From a virus: a DNA stretch of 40,470 nt. The stretch covers positions 1 to 40,470 of the IMG/VR virus record IMGVR_UViG_3300043449_000441; one strand, given 5' to 3'. Below are positions 1 through 8,313 of the stretch, one piece after another (position 1 is the stretch's first letter; every line of letters starts with the position of its first letter). A program made the translations under genes and the position numbers. The notes under the pieces were generated by a model. It ran no database searches. It worked only from the letters and a program-made list of their open reading frames with translations, and was not told where the DNA came from.

Positions 1-2630
1 CCAGAGCGCAGCGCGGCTACAGTCTCTCGCTCAATTATGTTCTCACTATCCTTTTTCTCTTCGACCTTGACAGTTGTAACAGGCTTGGCTTTACCGGGTT
101 TAGGCGCAGCGGCAACCGATGTGCCAGCAGCTTTCTTACGGGCAGCACGAATATCAGAGGCGCTCTTCTTGCCTAGCTTGGATACAGCCTTGATCTCTGC
201 TTCAATAATTTTTTTGCGTCTGCTTTCAACAGCTTCCTGTTGTTTTTTAGACAGCGACTTAACAAACGCATCCCGTGCTTTCTTTTTATTTAGTTGCTCT
301 GGTTTAAGTTTATTTTCGTCAATGGCTTTATCAAAAGCGGTTTCGCGCTCGCTTTGGGTCATGCGACCCAAGATGTCGTAGATTGTTACTTTATCTGGTT
401 CGTTGTTTGGGTTCGGGATGCCAAGCTTTTCGTTCTCTTTAAACTTGGCTTTGGCAGCGTCGTTCTCAGCCTTTATCTGTTTAGCGTAAATCTCTTTGAG
501 GCTGGTCAACACTGTATCAAACTGATCAAACGCGGTCTCGGCACCAGCGTGACTAATAGCCTCATCCATGCTTTTTGGCGCTGCGACGCGTGTGTCTACA
601 TCTGCCATTACAAATGGCATCTGTTCTTTTTTAAATACACGCTCAGTCGCAGCGTAGTCTTTCTTCTCTACCTTGGGCGCGGGTTCCTTCTTCTCTACCT
701 TGGGCGTAGGAACACCAGCAAGTTCCGCATCAAGTTCCGCTTGCAGCGCGGCTTCATCAATCTCTTGGTCTATTGCGGGTGCGGCTGCTTTCGCTTGTCT
801 TTCTTTTTTTGTTTGCTTGGCTTCAGCGGCTTGAGAGACATTTGGTTCTCCTTCTGGTGTAGTTTGCTGTAAGCTTGTAATAGGCACGGAGCGAAGAACT
901 TCGCCCATTCCATCTTTTATACTTATTTCTGCGCGATCACCTGAAGTGCTTAGTACCGTGACCGGAGTGCTACCCCCAAGCTCATTTAAAATTGCAGGAC
1001 CCGGTACTAATGCAGGACGCTGATCCGGCGCTGGAGCAATAATTGGTTGAGCATCCCCTCCAGTATCATCCAGTCTAGCGTTGACAGGTGTTGTAGGTTC
1101 TCCGGTGGCGACTGCCAATTCTCGTGGAGCGCCAGCAGCGCCAGACTGATCTCCTGCGGCGTTAATTCCAGCAGGTTGTGCGGCACCGGCTCGTATGCGT
1201 TCGACATTTTCGGCTCCCAGTTTTTCTATAACTTTGTCTCGGGACTTAGTTTTATTTTCTATAGCTTGCGGTGCAAGTTTTTTACCGTTCGAATTTATAC
1301 CAAGCGTAAGCTCAGCGTCGTATCTGATTAATTTTTGCTCGTCTGTTTCGTTTTTTACGCTCGCAGGAGGCAACTCGGGTTGAGCGCGCGCGGCGTCCAT
1401 CCGTGTGTCTACAGCGGCAAGCGGGTCTGCCTCGGGCGTAACAGCGGGAGCCGGTGGGTTTATTGCAGCATTTATCTGTTCAGGCGTAGCAATACCAAAA
1501 GGTAGGGTGGCAGGTGGTTGGGCAGCTTGTTCAGCTTGGGCTTTTACTGCCTCGGCCTGTGGGACGATAGCCGCTGCACTTTGCGCCGCTTGATCTACTG
1601 CTTGCTTGGCTTCTAAATCTTTTATAGCAGCGTCGGCTGCAAGTTTATTACGCGCTTCAAGAGCGCCAATACCTGCACCCGGAATGGCACCAAGCACCGC
1701 GCCCAGCGTAGCGGCACCCGCCACACCCTTCATTGGATCAATTCGTGGGTCATAAGTTTGAGCGGCTGCGCGTCCAGAGTATTCGGTCACGCCTTCTTCA
1801 AGAGCTTCTTGAGCAGCTTCGGACAAGCCAGATTTAATTGCACCACCAAAAATACTATTAGCGGCTTTACCACCTATACCAGCCAAGAATCGCTCAACAC
1901 CAAACGCACCTGTTGCGCCGCCAATCAAAGCGGGGACGAATGACGCACGGCGAGCTGCGGTAGTTGCAGCTTCTTCTTTTACTTGTGCTAGTGATACACC
2001 TTTTTCTACTTGGCTACGGATGTAGTCGTTCTGTAGAAGAATCTCATCAGGCGTCTCCATGACCATACGGTAAGCCGAACCACCAGCATCACCACCTGCC
2101 ATCGCAGCGCCGGTCACAACACCAGCGCCAAGACCTAAACGACTCGCGGTTTTTTCAGTAAGTTTTAATAGTTGTGCAGCTTTAGCAGCGCCTTTAATAG
2201 CTAGGCCGGGGCCAGCAAAAGAACCAGCCGCTTGAGCAGCGGCCTGTAGTGGATTTTCGGCTATGTACTTTGCAACAGCAGCAACTTCTTCCCCGCCTGA
2301 TTGCGCGGCTTCTAAATCCTTTTGGAACTTCTCACGCCCAGCTTTGACTAGGTCACTCTGTGACTCTTCGCCCTTTTTGATAAAGGCATCGACCGCTTTT
2401 GAGAACGAGTTACCGGGTACTACAAAGTCAGCCGCCGCTTGGACACCGCCCGCCGCTGCGTTTGCAATACCTATCACTGTGTCGTTTAAGACAGCAGCGA
2501 TGTTTCTAGTCTTAGGTTCAGGTTTTGGTTCTTCTTTGGCAACACCCCACTCGCGCTCCCAAGGAGCGGCAGACTCTTTGACGGTACGTTCTTTAGTACC
2601 AGCCCAATTGCGTTCCCAAGGCGCTGCCAT
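1..2630 (-). CDS. Large Ala/Gly-rich virion (ejection-type) protein, 3' end beyond window
   Basis: An open frame starts at ATG 2630 and reads to the window edge without a stop, so at least 876 codons are present and the C-terminus is missing. The N-terminus carries a duplicated AAPWERxW motif (residues 2-9 and 21-28). Next come helical and glycine-rich hydrophobic stretches around residues 180-330, including an EAAQEALEEG segment followed by GAVLGAIPGAGIGA. The later part is Pro/Ala/Lys/Glu-rich linker. It is the last gene seen in the late module, directly after another giant Ala/Gln-rich protein (stop at 2633). Size, composition and position match the ejection or internal virion proteins of podoviruses (P22 gp7/gp20/gp16 role), which cross the envelope with DNA; that role is inference. 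Enzymatic domains could lie beyond the edge. Confidence 0.75.
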   Translation of the reverse strand, partial: MAAPWERNWAGTKERTVKESAAPWEREWGVAKEEPKPEPKTRNIAAVLNDTVIGIANAAAGGVQAAADFVVPGNSFSKAVDAFIKKGEESQSDLVKAGREKFQKDLEAAQSGGEEVAAVAKYIAENPLQAAAQAAGSFAGPGLAIKGAAKAAQLLKLTEKTASRLGLGAGVVTGAAMAGGDAGGSAYRMVMETPDEILLQNDYIRSQVEKGVSLAQVKEEAATTAARRASFVPALIGGATGAFGVERFLAGIGGKAANSIFGGAIKSGLSEAAQEALEEGVTEYSGRAAAQTYDPRIDPMKGVAGAATLGAVLGAIPGAGIGALEARNKLAADAAIKDLEAKQAVDQAAQSAAAIVPQAEAVKAQAEQAAQPPATLPFGIATPEQINAAINPPAPAVTPEADPLAAVDTRMDAARAQPELPPASVKNETDEQKLIRYDAELTLGINSNGKKLAPQAIENKTKSRDKVIEKLGAENVERIRAGAAQPAGINAAGDQSGAAGAPRELAVATGEPTTPVNARLDDTGGDAQPIIAPAPDQRPALVPGPAILNELGGSTPVTVLSTSGDRAEISIKDGMGEVLRSVPITSLQQTTPEGEPNVSQAAEAKQTKKERQAKAAAPAIDQEIDEAALQAELDAELAGVPTPKVEKKEPAPKVEKKDYAATERVFKKEQMPFVMADVDTRVAAPKSMDEAISHAGAETAFDQFDTVLTSLKEIYAKQIKAENDAAKAKFKENEKLGIPNPNNEPDKVTIYDILGRMTQSERETAFDKAIDENKLKPEQLNKKKARDAFVKSLSKKQQEAVESRRKKIIEAEIKAVSKLGKKSASDIRAARKKAAGTSVAAAPKPGKAKPVTTVKVEEKKDSENIIERETVAALRS

Positions 2631-2632
2631 AA

Positions 2633-5017
2633 TTATTCCTTGACCCAGTTATTTTTATCGTTGGGGTTACCACCTTTAAATTTATACCCGTCAACCACCT
2701 GCCCCGGCTTTAATTCATTCGACGTATTAACAGTACTCGGTTCTTTTATAAGCTCATCGATCCGCGCGTACTCGTATGAATCTGGCAAACTTCTTATGAA
2801 CTGCTGTTCTTCTGCTTTCATCTCAGCCAGACGTTTTTCCGCAGCTAGTCTTGGTTTAGACCCCGGCTGAGCGTAGGTTAAGTCTCTATTAAGTTTTTGC
2901 ATTTCTTCTACTCGTGTCTTATCACTTCTGAACTTATTCAGTTCAGCACGAGCAGCTTTAGTTTGAGCGTCTTCACGTCTTCTTTGCTCTCTTGCATCAC
3001 GCCTATCTTCGGCTTTAATGCGCATACCAGCTTCAGCCGTTCTAGCGTTAGCTTGTATTTTTTCTTTCTCAATACCATATTTGCCTTGCACCTCTTCTTT
3101 TGCCAAGCCCCCCTTAATTTGAAGTTGATCAATTCCAGCCTTGTACAACATCTCGGTTAAATTGGCGCTAAGGGTAGCCGATGTTTTCGCCGCCTCGCTG
3201 TGTGATTTAAGCGCCTCGTCAACCCTATTCCTTTTCTCTTGGTACTCTGCCCTGTTTAGATCATTTAAGGCTTTATTAGCTTCACGCTGAATAGCGCTCA
3301 CCTTGGCTTGGTCGTCAAGAAGATCGGGCACCGTGTCGTTAATCGAAATAAGCGCAGCTTTAAGCACGGGGCCGGGGGTGGAACCAAACTTAGCGAACAT
3401 TTGCGCCCAACGTAGATGCTCAGACTTTCTAGCATCTTCCTTGCTCATCCTCATTTCTTCTTGGCGACGCGCGCGCTCTTCTTCAAACATCTTAACTGGA
3501 TCAATACCCAGTTTTTTATAAGCGGCTTGTTGGCGGTCTAGTTCACCCTCAACACCAGCGGCAACACGATCTTCAAGAGTCTTGATATTTGCACGTGTTT
3601 TTTCTAATTCTGGTGGCGGGGCAAACCCCGTCATAGCCGCGCGGTATTCATCTTGGTAAGGCGTAGCAGAAGCCGTAGGCGCAGGGGCTTTAGCTTCTTT
3701 CTTAACTGTTTTAAACCCAGCCTTCTTGTCTTCTTTTGGCTTACCTTCAGCCCACTCAGTATCTTCTCTATTAACAGTATCTATCCCGCCTTTAGCGAAC
3801 GCCACAGCACCGCCACCTGCCATCATCTTGGGTGCGCCAGCGCGTACTTGATCACGACGCTGCTTTTCAGCTTGGGCAATTCCCATAGTCTCGGGATCGG
3901 TGTCACCGCCCAGCTTTCCTTGAAGCTGGTCGTCTGAGAGTTTTTTCATCATGCCCGGCAGCTTGTATGGGTCAGCGCCTGTGGCGATACCACCACTTGC
4001 CATCTCCTTAATAGCGCCGCCTTCTTTATTAGCTTGTTTATTGCCAAATGCCTGATACAAGTTCGCGCCAGCACCAGCCAAACCAACAGCTTGCTGCATG
4101 AGCGGCGGCTGCGCCTGATACAACTGAGTAGTAGACGCTTGCATCGGTAAGCCGCGCAGCATGTTGGAAAGCGTACCCAGTTGAATGAACGGATACTGTT
4201 GCTCAGTCGCATAGTCTTGGATTCTCTGGTTTAGACGAGCTTGCTCGTAAGCTTGCTGTTTACCGCCGACTTCCATCTGCTGACCCAGAAGCCCCGTTTC
4301 CTGACCGTACTGTTGCTGACCCAACGCGCCCATTAATTTAGCGCCTTCTATACCCTGACCATAACCTTTGAGACCAAGTTCGGCACCAAACTGCTGGGCT
4401 TGACGGGCTTGCTCGAACGCTGACTGCATACCTTTACCGTAGATGTCGGCTTGCTGCTGGCCTAGATTACGCTGGCGCTCAGCTTCTATAAGTGCAGAAC
4501 GAGACCCACCGAACGCACCTTGCTTAGAAGCTTCAGCCAAATTAGTTTGTTTCTGTATGGCAGACTGACGTGCAGCCTCACGCATCTGTGGTTGCAGTGC
4601 GTTCTCCATATATGGAGACATATATGCTTGTGTGGCGTAAGGGTTAGTTGCCTGTTGTTCGTACCGCTGACCTGCCCCCATAGAGGCCATACTTCCCATG
4701 CCAGTCATGCGAGTAGCTAATCCAGTTTGACCGGGCAGTTGATAGCCGCCAATACCTTGCATGGCTCGGGCTTGCATTGGGCTAAAGCCAGCAACTGTTT
4801 CGCCTTGGAATGGTTTGTATGGTTGGAAGCCAGTTATATTGCCACTAGGGCCATACTGATAGACTTGTTTTTCGGTCGAACCCATCATCCGCTCAACGTA
4901 CGGACGGGCGTAATCTGGGATGTTTGAAGTCTCAGACTTGGTCGTAGTTGGACCGCCACCGCCACCGCCGAAGTAGAATGTGAAGTCAGGGAAAATAAAT
5001 TTTAATAGATTAAGCAT
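2633..5017 (-). CDS. Gln/Ala-rich internal virion (ejection-type) protein, 794 aa
   Basis: The N-terminus is strongly hydrophobic (LLKFIFPDFTFYF) and runs into a six-glycine stretch at about residues 17-22, which could be membrane-active. Residues of roughly 130-290 are Gln/Ala/Gly-rich amphipathic helix. Around 330-410 are GG-hydrophobic motifs (ASGGIAT, AGGGAVAFAKGG). The C-terminal third is highly charged coiled coil. The start at 5017 has GGAG eight bases upstream and overlaps the preceding gene by eight bases. There is no recognisable catalytic motif. Placement among the hub, a 725-aa Ala-rich protein and the edge protein supports a DNA-ejection role like P22 gp20/gp16; a tail-internal protein is the alternative. 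Confidence 0.75.
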   Translation of the reverse strand: MLNLLKFIFPDFTFYFGGGGGGPTTTKSETSNIPDYARPYVERMMGSTEKQVYQYGPSGNITGFQPYKPFQGETVAGFSPMQARAMQGIGGYQLPGQTGLATRMTGMGSMASMGAGQRYEQQATNPYATQAYMSPYMENALQPQMREAARQSAIQKQTNLAEASKQGAFGGSRSALIEAERQRNLGQQQADIYGKGMQSAFEQARQAQQFGAELGLKGYGQGIEGAKLMGALGQQQYGQETGLLGQQMEVGGKQQAYEQARLNQRIQDYATEQQYPFIQLGTLSNMLRGLPMQASTTQLYQAQPPLMQQAVGLAGAGANLYQAFGNKQANKEGGAIKEMASGGIATGADPYKLPGMMKKLSDDQLQGKLGGDTDPETMGIAQAEKQRRDQVRAGAPKMMAGGGAVAFAKGGIDTVNREDTEWAEGKPKEDKKAGFKTVKKEAKAPAPTASATPYQDEYRAAMTGFAPPPELEKTRANIKTLEDRVAAGVEGELDRQQAAYKKLGIDPVKMFEEERARRQEEMRMSKEDARKSEHLRWAQMFAKFGSTPGPVLKAALISINDTVPDLLDDQAKVSAIQREANKALNDLNRAEYQEKRNRVDEALKSHSEAAKTSATLSANLTEMLYKAGIDQLQIKGGLAKEEVQGKYGIEKEKIQANARTAEAGMRIKAEDRRDAREQRRREDAQTKAARAELNKFRSDKTRVEEMQKLNRDLTYAQPGSKPRLAAEKRLAEMKAEEQQFIRSLPDSYEYARIDELIKEPSTVNTSNELKPGQVVDGYKFKGGNPNDKNNWVKE

Positions 5018-5456
5018 TCAAGTGCTCCTCGCGGTACTCCGCAAAGCGTTCGTTAACAATATCTTTCCACATTTCCGGCACGTATTCAGCGGCTTTTTCC
5101 GGACCGACACATACATGTATCGCATAAGCTAAGATATTTCCAGCGGCGTATCTGAGCATATGTGCCGCCTCTAACCCACGTTCATCTTTCTCGCGTTCAA
5201 ACTTGTTTGCAGTTTGGTACGAAGACACTACGGTTATCCACATCGGCAACACATCGCGCTGTATCTGTTGATAAAAAGGATTCAGCGGCAGGTAGACAAG
5301 GCATATAAGAAAAGAATTATTTATATCTAACTCAGTTACGTCTTTGTCTTTATCAACCAAGTCATCCCATAGGTGCGCGAGATCAACCAGCATACGGTAC
5401 ACCTGTAGCGCATCGTTGTTACCACCAAACCATTCTAGTTTCCCGTAATTGTTCAT
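5010..5456 (-). CDS. Conserved all-helical phage protein with HLWDDLVDKD motif
   Basis: A 148-aa soluble, helix-rich protein, with no signal peptide or clear membrane segment. The sequence AHLWDDLVDKDKDV near residue 27 resembles the acidic DDxxD pattern of metal-binding helical proteins, but no other isoprenoid-synthase feature is visible, so I give no enzyme call. The C-terminal half is regular amphipathic helix (AAHMLRYAAGNILAYAIHVC). It is sandwiched between the two giant ejection-type genes with four-base and eight-base overlaps. It has no clear Shine-Dalgarno sequence, so translation is probably coupled to the upstream gene. A chaperone for, or partner of, the large neighbours would fit; this is a guess. 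Confidence 0.7.
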   Translation of the reverse strand: MNNYGKLEWFGGNNDALQVYRMLVDLAHLWDDLVDKDKDVTELDINNSFLICLVYLPLNPFYQQIQRDVLPMWITVVSSYQTANKFEREKDERGLEAAHMLRYAAGNILAYAIHVCVGPEKAAEYVPEMWKDIVNERFAEYREEHLNA

Positions 5457-7630
5457 GCGGGTAGATGTTTGTCAGATTTAGAATTAACAGCAACCTTTTT
5501 CTTGCCTATGCTTTTCTTACGCGATGCCTGAACACGTTCCATCATTGCGTATAACTTACGGGCACCTGCCTCAGTCGAGCCGTTACCCAATTCAGAGACA
5601 ATACGCGCTGGGACTACAAACTCGCCATCAGCAAGACGAGCAGGCTGGCGTTTACCAATAACAGCAGGGATAGAATCAGAAACTCCATCGCCGGGTCCTC
5701 TCAATAAACGCCCACCATCGGAATAACCACCAAGACCGTGCATGATGCCCCCACCTGCTGCATACCCATAACTAGCAAGTTGCTGATCCATGTTTGCATA
5801 AAAATCACTCATGTCAGGCTGTTGCTGGGGCGGTAAATTATTTTGGTAAGGAACAGGTGCGTATTCGGGCTGTGGTGTATAACGGGCTTGCTGTGCAGGA
5901 ATACTATATGGGGCACCGCCAAAATCAGGAGCTGAATCAGAACCCGAGCCATATACCCCCGATCCAACCGGCCCCATAAACGCAGGACCTCCGCTAGAAA
6001 CGATTTCGGCTCTTGATGGCGCTCCTGAAGCCCGCATAAACGCAGGACCCCCGCTAGAAACGCTTTCAGCTTTTGATGGCGTTCCTGAAGCCCGCATAAA
6101 CGCGGGGCCACCATTTGAAAATTTTTCTGCACCATGCATGATGCCACCACCCGCAGCCTCAATAGGGATGTCCATATAGTTGTCGATGTCACCTAGATTA
6201 GTCTTAGGCATCTCTACAACGGGTACTTTAGCTTTTTTACCAAGACGCGCATGTTCAGCTTGAGCAGCGGAAAAGGGGCTACTCAACATCTGGGTGCGGC
6301 TACGCGGCACAATACCGGGGTCTGAGCGTTCGCCAAACAATTTCATCGCCTCTTTCTGGCGTTCTTCTTCCATCTCTTCGTAAGATTTTGTCAGGCTTCT
6401 AGCCGCCCTTTGCCCACGGGTCTGCAAACCATACTCACGACGCTGCGCCGCAGAAAGACCACCTTCTGCAAAACGTGGCTCACCAGTGTAGGCATTAACG
6501 GAAGCGTCAGCCGAGGGGGTCAGGGTGTTTACAGGCATCGGTGTAGCTGAACTGACAGCATATGCTGGGGTTTGCAGTCGTGCCATAGGAAAGCCAGTAT
6601 TGGCCCCGATGCTATTCATACGAGACATATCTTCAACCGGGCCACCACCCTGATAGCTTTGGTACTCATACGAGCGGGTAAAGGGGCGCTGCGTAGGCAC
6701 TGATGGCTGGAACCCAGACATATCCACCGTGTTCTTGTACTTGTCTTCATCCTCTTTTTCGGGCTTGTTCATGTACTGCCCAGCCGCCATCAGCCCCATG
6801 CCGGTTTCCATAGGGTATTTTTTAACAATCTCTAACCCCTCCATAACGCCTCTTTTTAACGCGCTTGTAGGCAAGTCAGCACTTATACCTTTTGGTACCT
6901 CTGGGGTGTACTGCGATACTTGTTGTGAAGACGCTTGCGCTGCTTTTACCGCATCAGCCCCTACAGGTTCTGGAGGAATTACTTCTGGCAGAGGATTTTC
7001 AGTCCCCCTAAGATATTGTGGCTGTTCAAGCATTCTCTGTGTTGCATTAGCTTGTTCAAGCCCTTGCCCCGCAGTGCCCGGCTCTATAGTCTTACCCGCA
7101 TGTTGCGCAAACTGCTCTGGGTAAGTCTGTCTTAAATATTCTTGCGAATACGGGTCTATAGGTTTAGCCGCAGTAGTAGGCGGCGTAAAGGGTGTACCAC
7201 CAGCCGGTGGCAGTGGTGTAGCAGGAGCAGTGGGGGTGATCGGCGCACCAGCAGTCGGTGGCATACCAGCAGGATTAGCTGAGAAAATACCCTGTTTTGC
7301 GGCTTCTACACCGGTTTGCTTAGCGGCTTCTACACCAACCTGTTGACCAGCTTGAGCGATGCCTTGCTTAGCGGCTTCTGTTCCAGCTTGCTTCATGCCC
7401 GCCGAGATTGCTTCTTTCTTCGCTAGTTCTAAGGCGGCGGTTTTACCAGCAGCAGCCGTAGCAGCAGTTGTAGCAGCGGTAGTTGCGGCAGCGGTTTTAG
7501 CAGCAAGGGCGGCAGCGGCGGCGGAAGAAGCGGCACCGGCTTGAGTAGCAGCAATAGAAAGAGAGACAGGATCGTGATAGAACCGTACCCCGTCAAACCC
7601 GTAGCCGTTAAATTTATTGCGGATAATCAT
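5453..7630 (-). CDS. Ala-rich ejection-type virion protein with 20-aa repeats, 725 aa
   Basis: Residues of about 28-120 are an almost pure Ala/Thr/Lys/Gln helix (AAAATAAATTAATTAAT-like). A Pro/Thr/Ala linker follows, then segments with GG-hydrophobic motifs (AEGGLSAAQ, GGGIMHG twice, YSDGG). A 20-residue unit, GGPAFMRASG[T/A]PS[K/R]AE, is tandemly repeated about residues 504-550. Near the C-terminus lies GPGDGVSDSIPAVIG followed by LADGEFVVPARIVSELG, a pattern I know from many aquatic phage proteins of unknown function. The start at ATG 7630 has AGGAG nine bases upstream. The gene overlaps both neighbours by four bases. Composition and position suggest an ejected internal protein; no enzyme domain is seen. 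Confidence 0.75.
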   Translation of the reverse strand: MIIRNKFNGYGFDGVRFYHDPVSLSIAATQAGAASSAAAAALAAKTAAATTAATTAATAAAGKTAALELAKKEAISAGMKQAGTEAAKQGIAQAGQQVGVEAAKQTGVEAAKQGIFSANPAGMPPTAGAPITPTAPATPLPPAGGTPFTPPTTAAKPIDPYSQEYLRQTYPEQFAQHAGKTIEPGTAGQGLEQANATQRMLEQPQYLRGTENPLPEVIPPEPVGADAVKAAQASSQQVSQYTPEVPKGISADLPTSALKRGVMEGLEIVKKYPMETGMGLMAAGQYMNKPEKEDEDKYKNTVDMSGFQPSVPTQRPFTRSYEYQSYQGGGPVEDMSRMNSIGANTGFPMARLQTPAYAVSSATPMPVNTLTPSADASVNAYTGEPRFAEGGLSAAQRREYGLQTRGQRAARSLTKSYEEMEEERQKEAMKLFGERSDPGIVPRSRTQMLSSPFSAAQAEHARLGKKAKVPVVEMPKTNLGDIDNYMDIPIEAAGGGIMHGAEKFSNGGPAFMRASGTPSKAESVSSGGPAFMRASGAPSRAEIVSSGGPAFMGPVGSGVYGSGSDSAPDFGGAPYSIPAQQARYTPQPEYAPVPYQNNLPPQQQPDMSDFYANMDQQLASYGYAAGGGIMHGLGGYSDGGRLLRGPGDGVSDSIPAVIGKRQPARLADGEFVVPARIVSELGNGSTEAGARKLYAMMERVQASRKKSIGKKKVAVNSKSDKHLPA
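5975..6118 (-). repeat. 60-bp in-frame tandem repeat inside the 725-aa gene
   Basis: Units begin with CATAAACGC at 5975, 6035 and 6095 on the plus strand, giving a 60-base period with two nearly full copies and a diverged third. Each unit encodes 20 residues on the minus strand (GGPAFMRASG core followed by PSKAE/PSRAE). The period is a multiple of three, so gain or loss of a unit keeps the frame. Confidence 0.9.
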
Positions 7631-8004
7631 GAGAAATTACTCCTATCACATCTTAGTCGGATTGTACCGTTTTCTTCGCCCAATTTGACAAATCCTAACC
7701 GTTCGCAAAAGCGTAAACCCGCCGGATTGTCTGCCTGTACTGTGGTCATTGCAAAACCATACTTATCTATGACCCCACCCAATATTTCCTTGATGTAGGG
7801 CCGGATCGAGGCTCTTGGCTTTTCTCCATACCCAACGTGTAATTCGTTATCTTTTGCTAACACACCACCAATAATCCGCCCGTTTTCATAAAGAGGTACT
7901 ACTTCCCATAGCCTTAACATCTGCACGAACTCTTCTAACGCAAACGGGGCGCGTCCTTTGACAGACTTGTACACTAACTTGATAGCAGCGTTTCGTTCGG
8001 TCAT
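7627..8004 (-). CDS. GNAT-like N-acetyltransferase
   Basis: A 125-aa protein. Its C-terminal NPAGLRFCERLGF (residues 93-105) matches the beta6-alpha4 region typical of GCN5-related acetyltransferases, which transfer acetyl from acetyl-CoA to an amine. The strand GRIIGGVLAKDNELHVGYG (about 42-60) fits the central sheet. The classical acetyl-CoA pyrophosphate loop (Q/RxxGxG/A) is not clear, since GEKPRASIR stands where it would be expected, so activity is uncertain. It sits between the gene for a small virion protein and the 725-aa ejection-type gene, overlapping each by four bases. A virion-associated or host-modifying role is possible; the substrate is unknown. Confidence 0.65.
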   Translation of the reverse strand: MTERNAAIKLVYKSVKGRAPFALEEFVQMLRLWEVVPLYENGRIIGGVLAKDNELHVGYGEKPRASIRPYIKEILGGVIDKYGFAMTTVQADNPAGLRFCERLGFVKLGEENGTIRLRCDRSNFS

Positions 8005-8312
8005 ACCTTTATCTTTATTACGTTATCTGCTGTTGTGTCACGGTACAAGTCGCCCACCCGCATATTGGCTAAGTCTGCCTCGGTAGGCAAGCTCGCAACC
8101 CTCTGCCCAGTCGCCTGATTTATTACGCTAAAGTTCATGGCAGATACAATCTGGTTCAAGTTTATGACCTGCGTGGACGCTGCGCTAGGGCCGGGGTTGT
8201 CTAGCTGCTGAAAGTAAAGCCTGAGAATGTTCAGTAGCTGATCCATATATAGCCGGTCGTACTCGACGGGCGCGTAGGGCAACGCTGGCGCTCTTGTTGT
8301 TCCAGTTGACAT
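8001..8312 (-). CDS. Small phage protein of unknown function, 103 aa
   Basis: The frame extends nine codons upstream, but I choose ATG 8312 because AGGAGATAAT lies directly before it. That start also leaves a one-base gap after the hub gene instead of an overlap. The product starts MSTGTTRAPALPYAPVEYDR, contains a helix DQLLNILRLYFQQLD, and ends in a short beta segment with VGDLYRDTTADNVIKIKV. No family is recognised with certainty. Its location right after the tail hub suggests a minor tail or virion component. Confidence 0.7.
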   Translation of the reverse strand: MSTGTTRAPALPYAPVEYDRLYMDQLLNILRLYFQQLDNPGPSAASTQVINLNQIVSAMNFSVINQATGQRVASLPTEADLANMRVGDLYRDTTADNVIKIKV

Positions 8313-8313
8313 A

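Noticed and set aside
294-872. 192-aa plus-strand frame with hydrophobic runs
   Set aside because: Lies antisense to the edge-spanning giant gene, which has clear linker composition; the hydrophobic runs are complement of Lys/Glu codons.
5010-5456. Isoprenoid synthase
   Set aside because: Only one DDxxD-like motif, no second metal motif, and 148 aa is too short.
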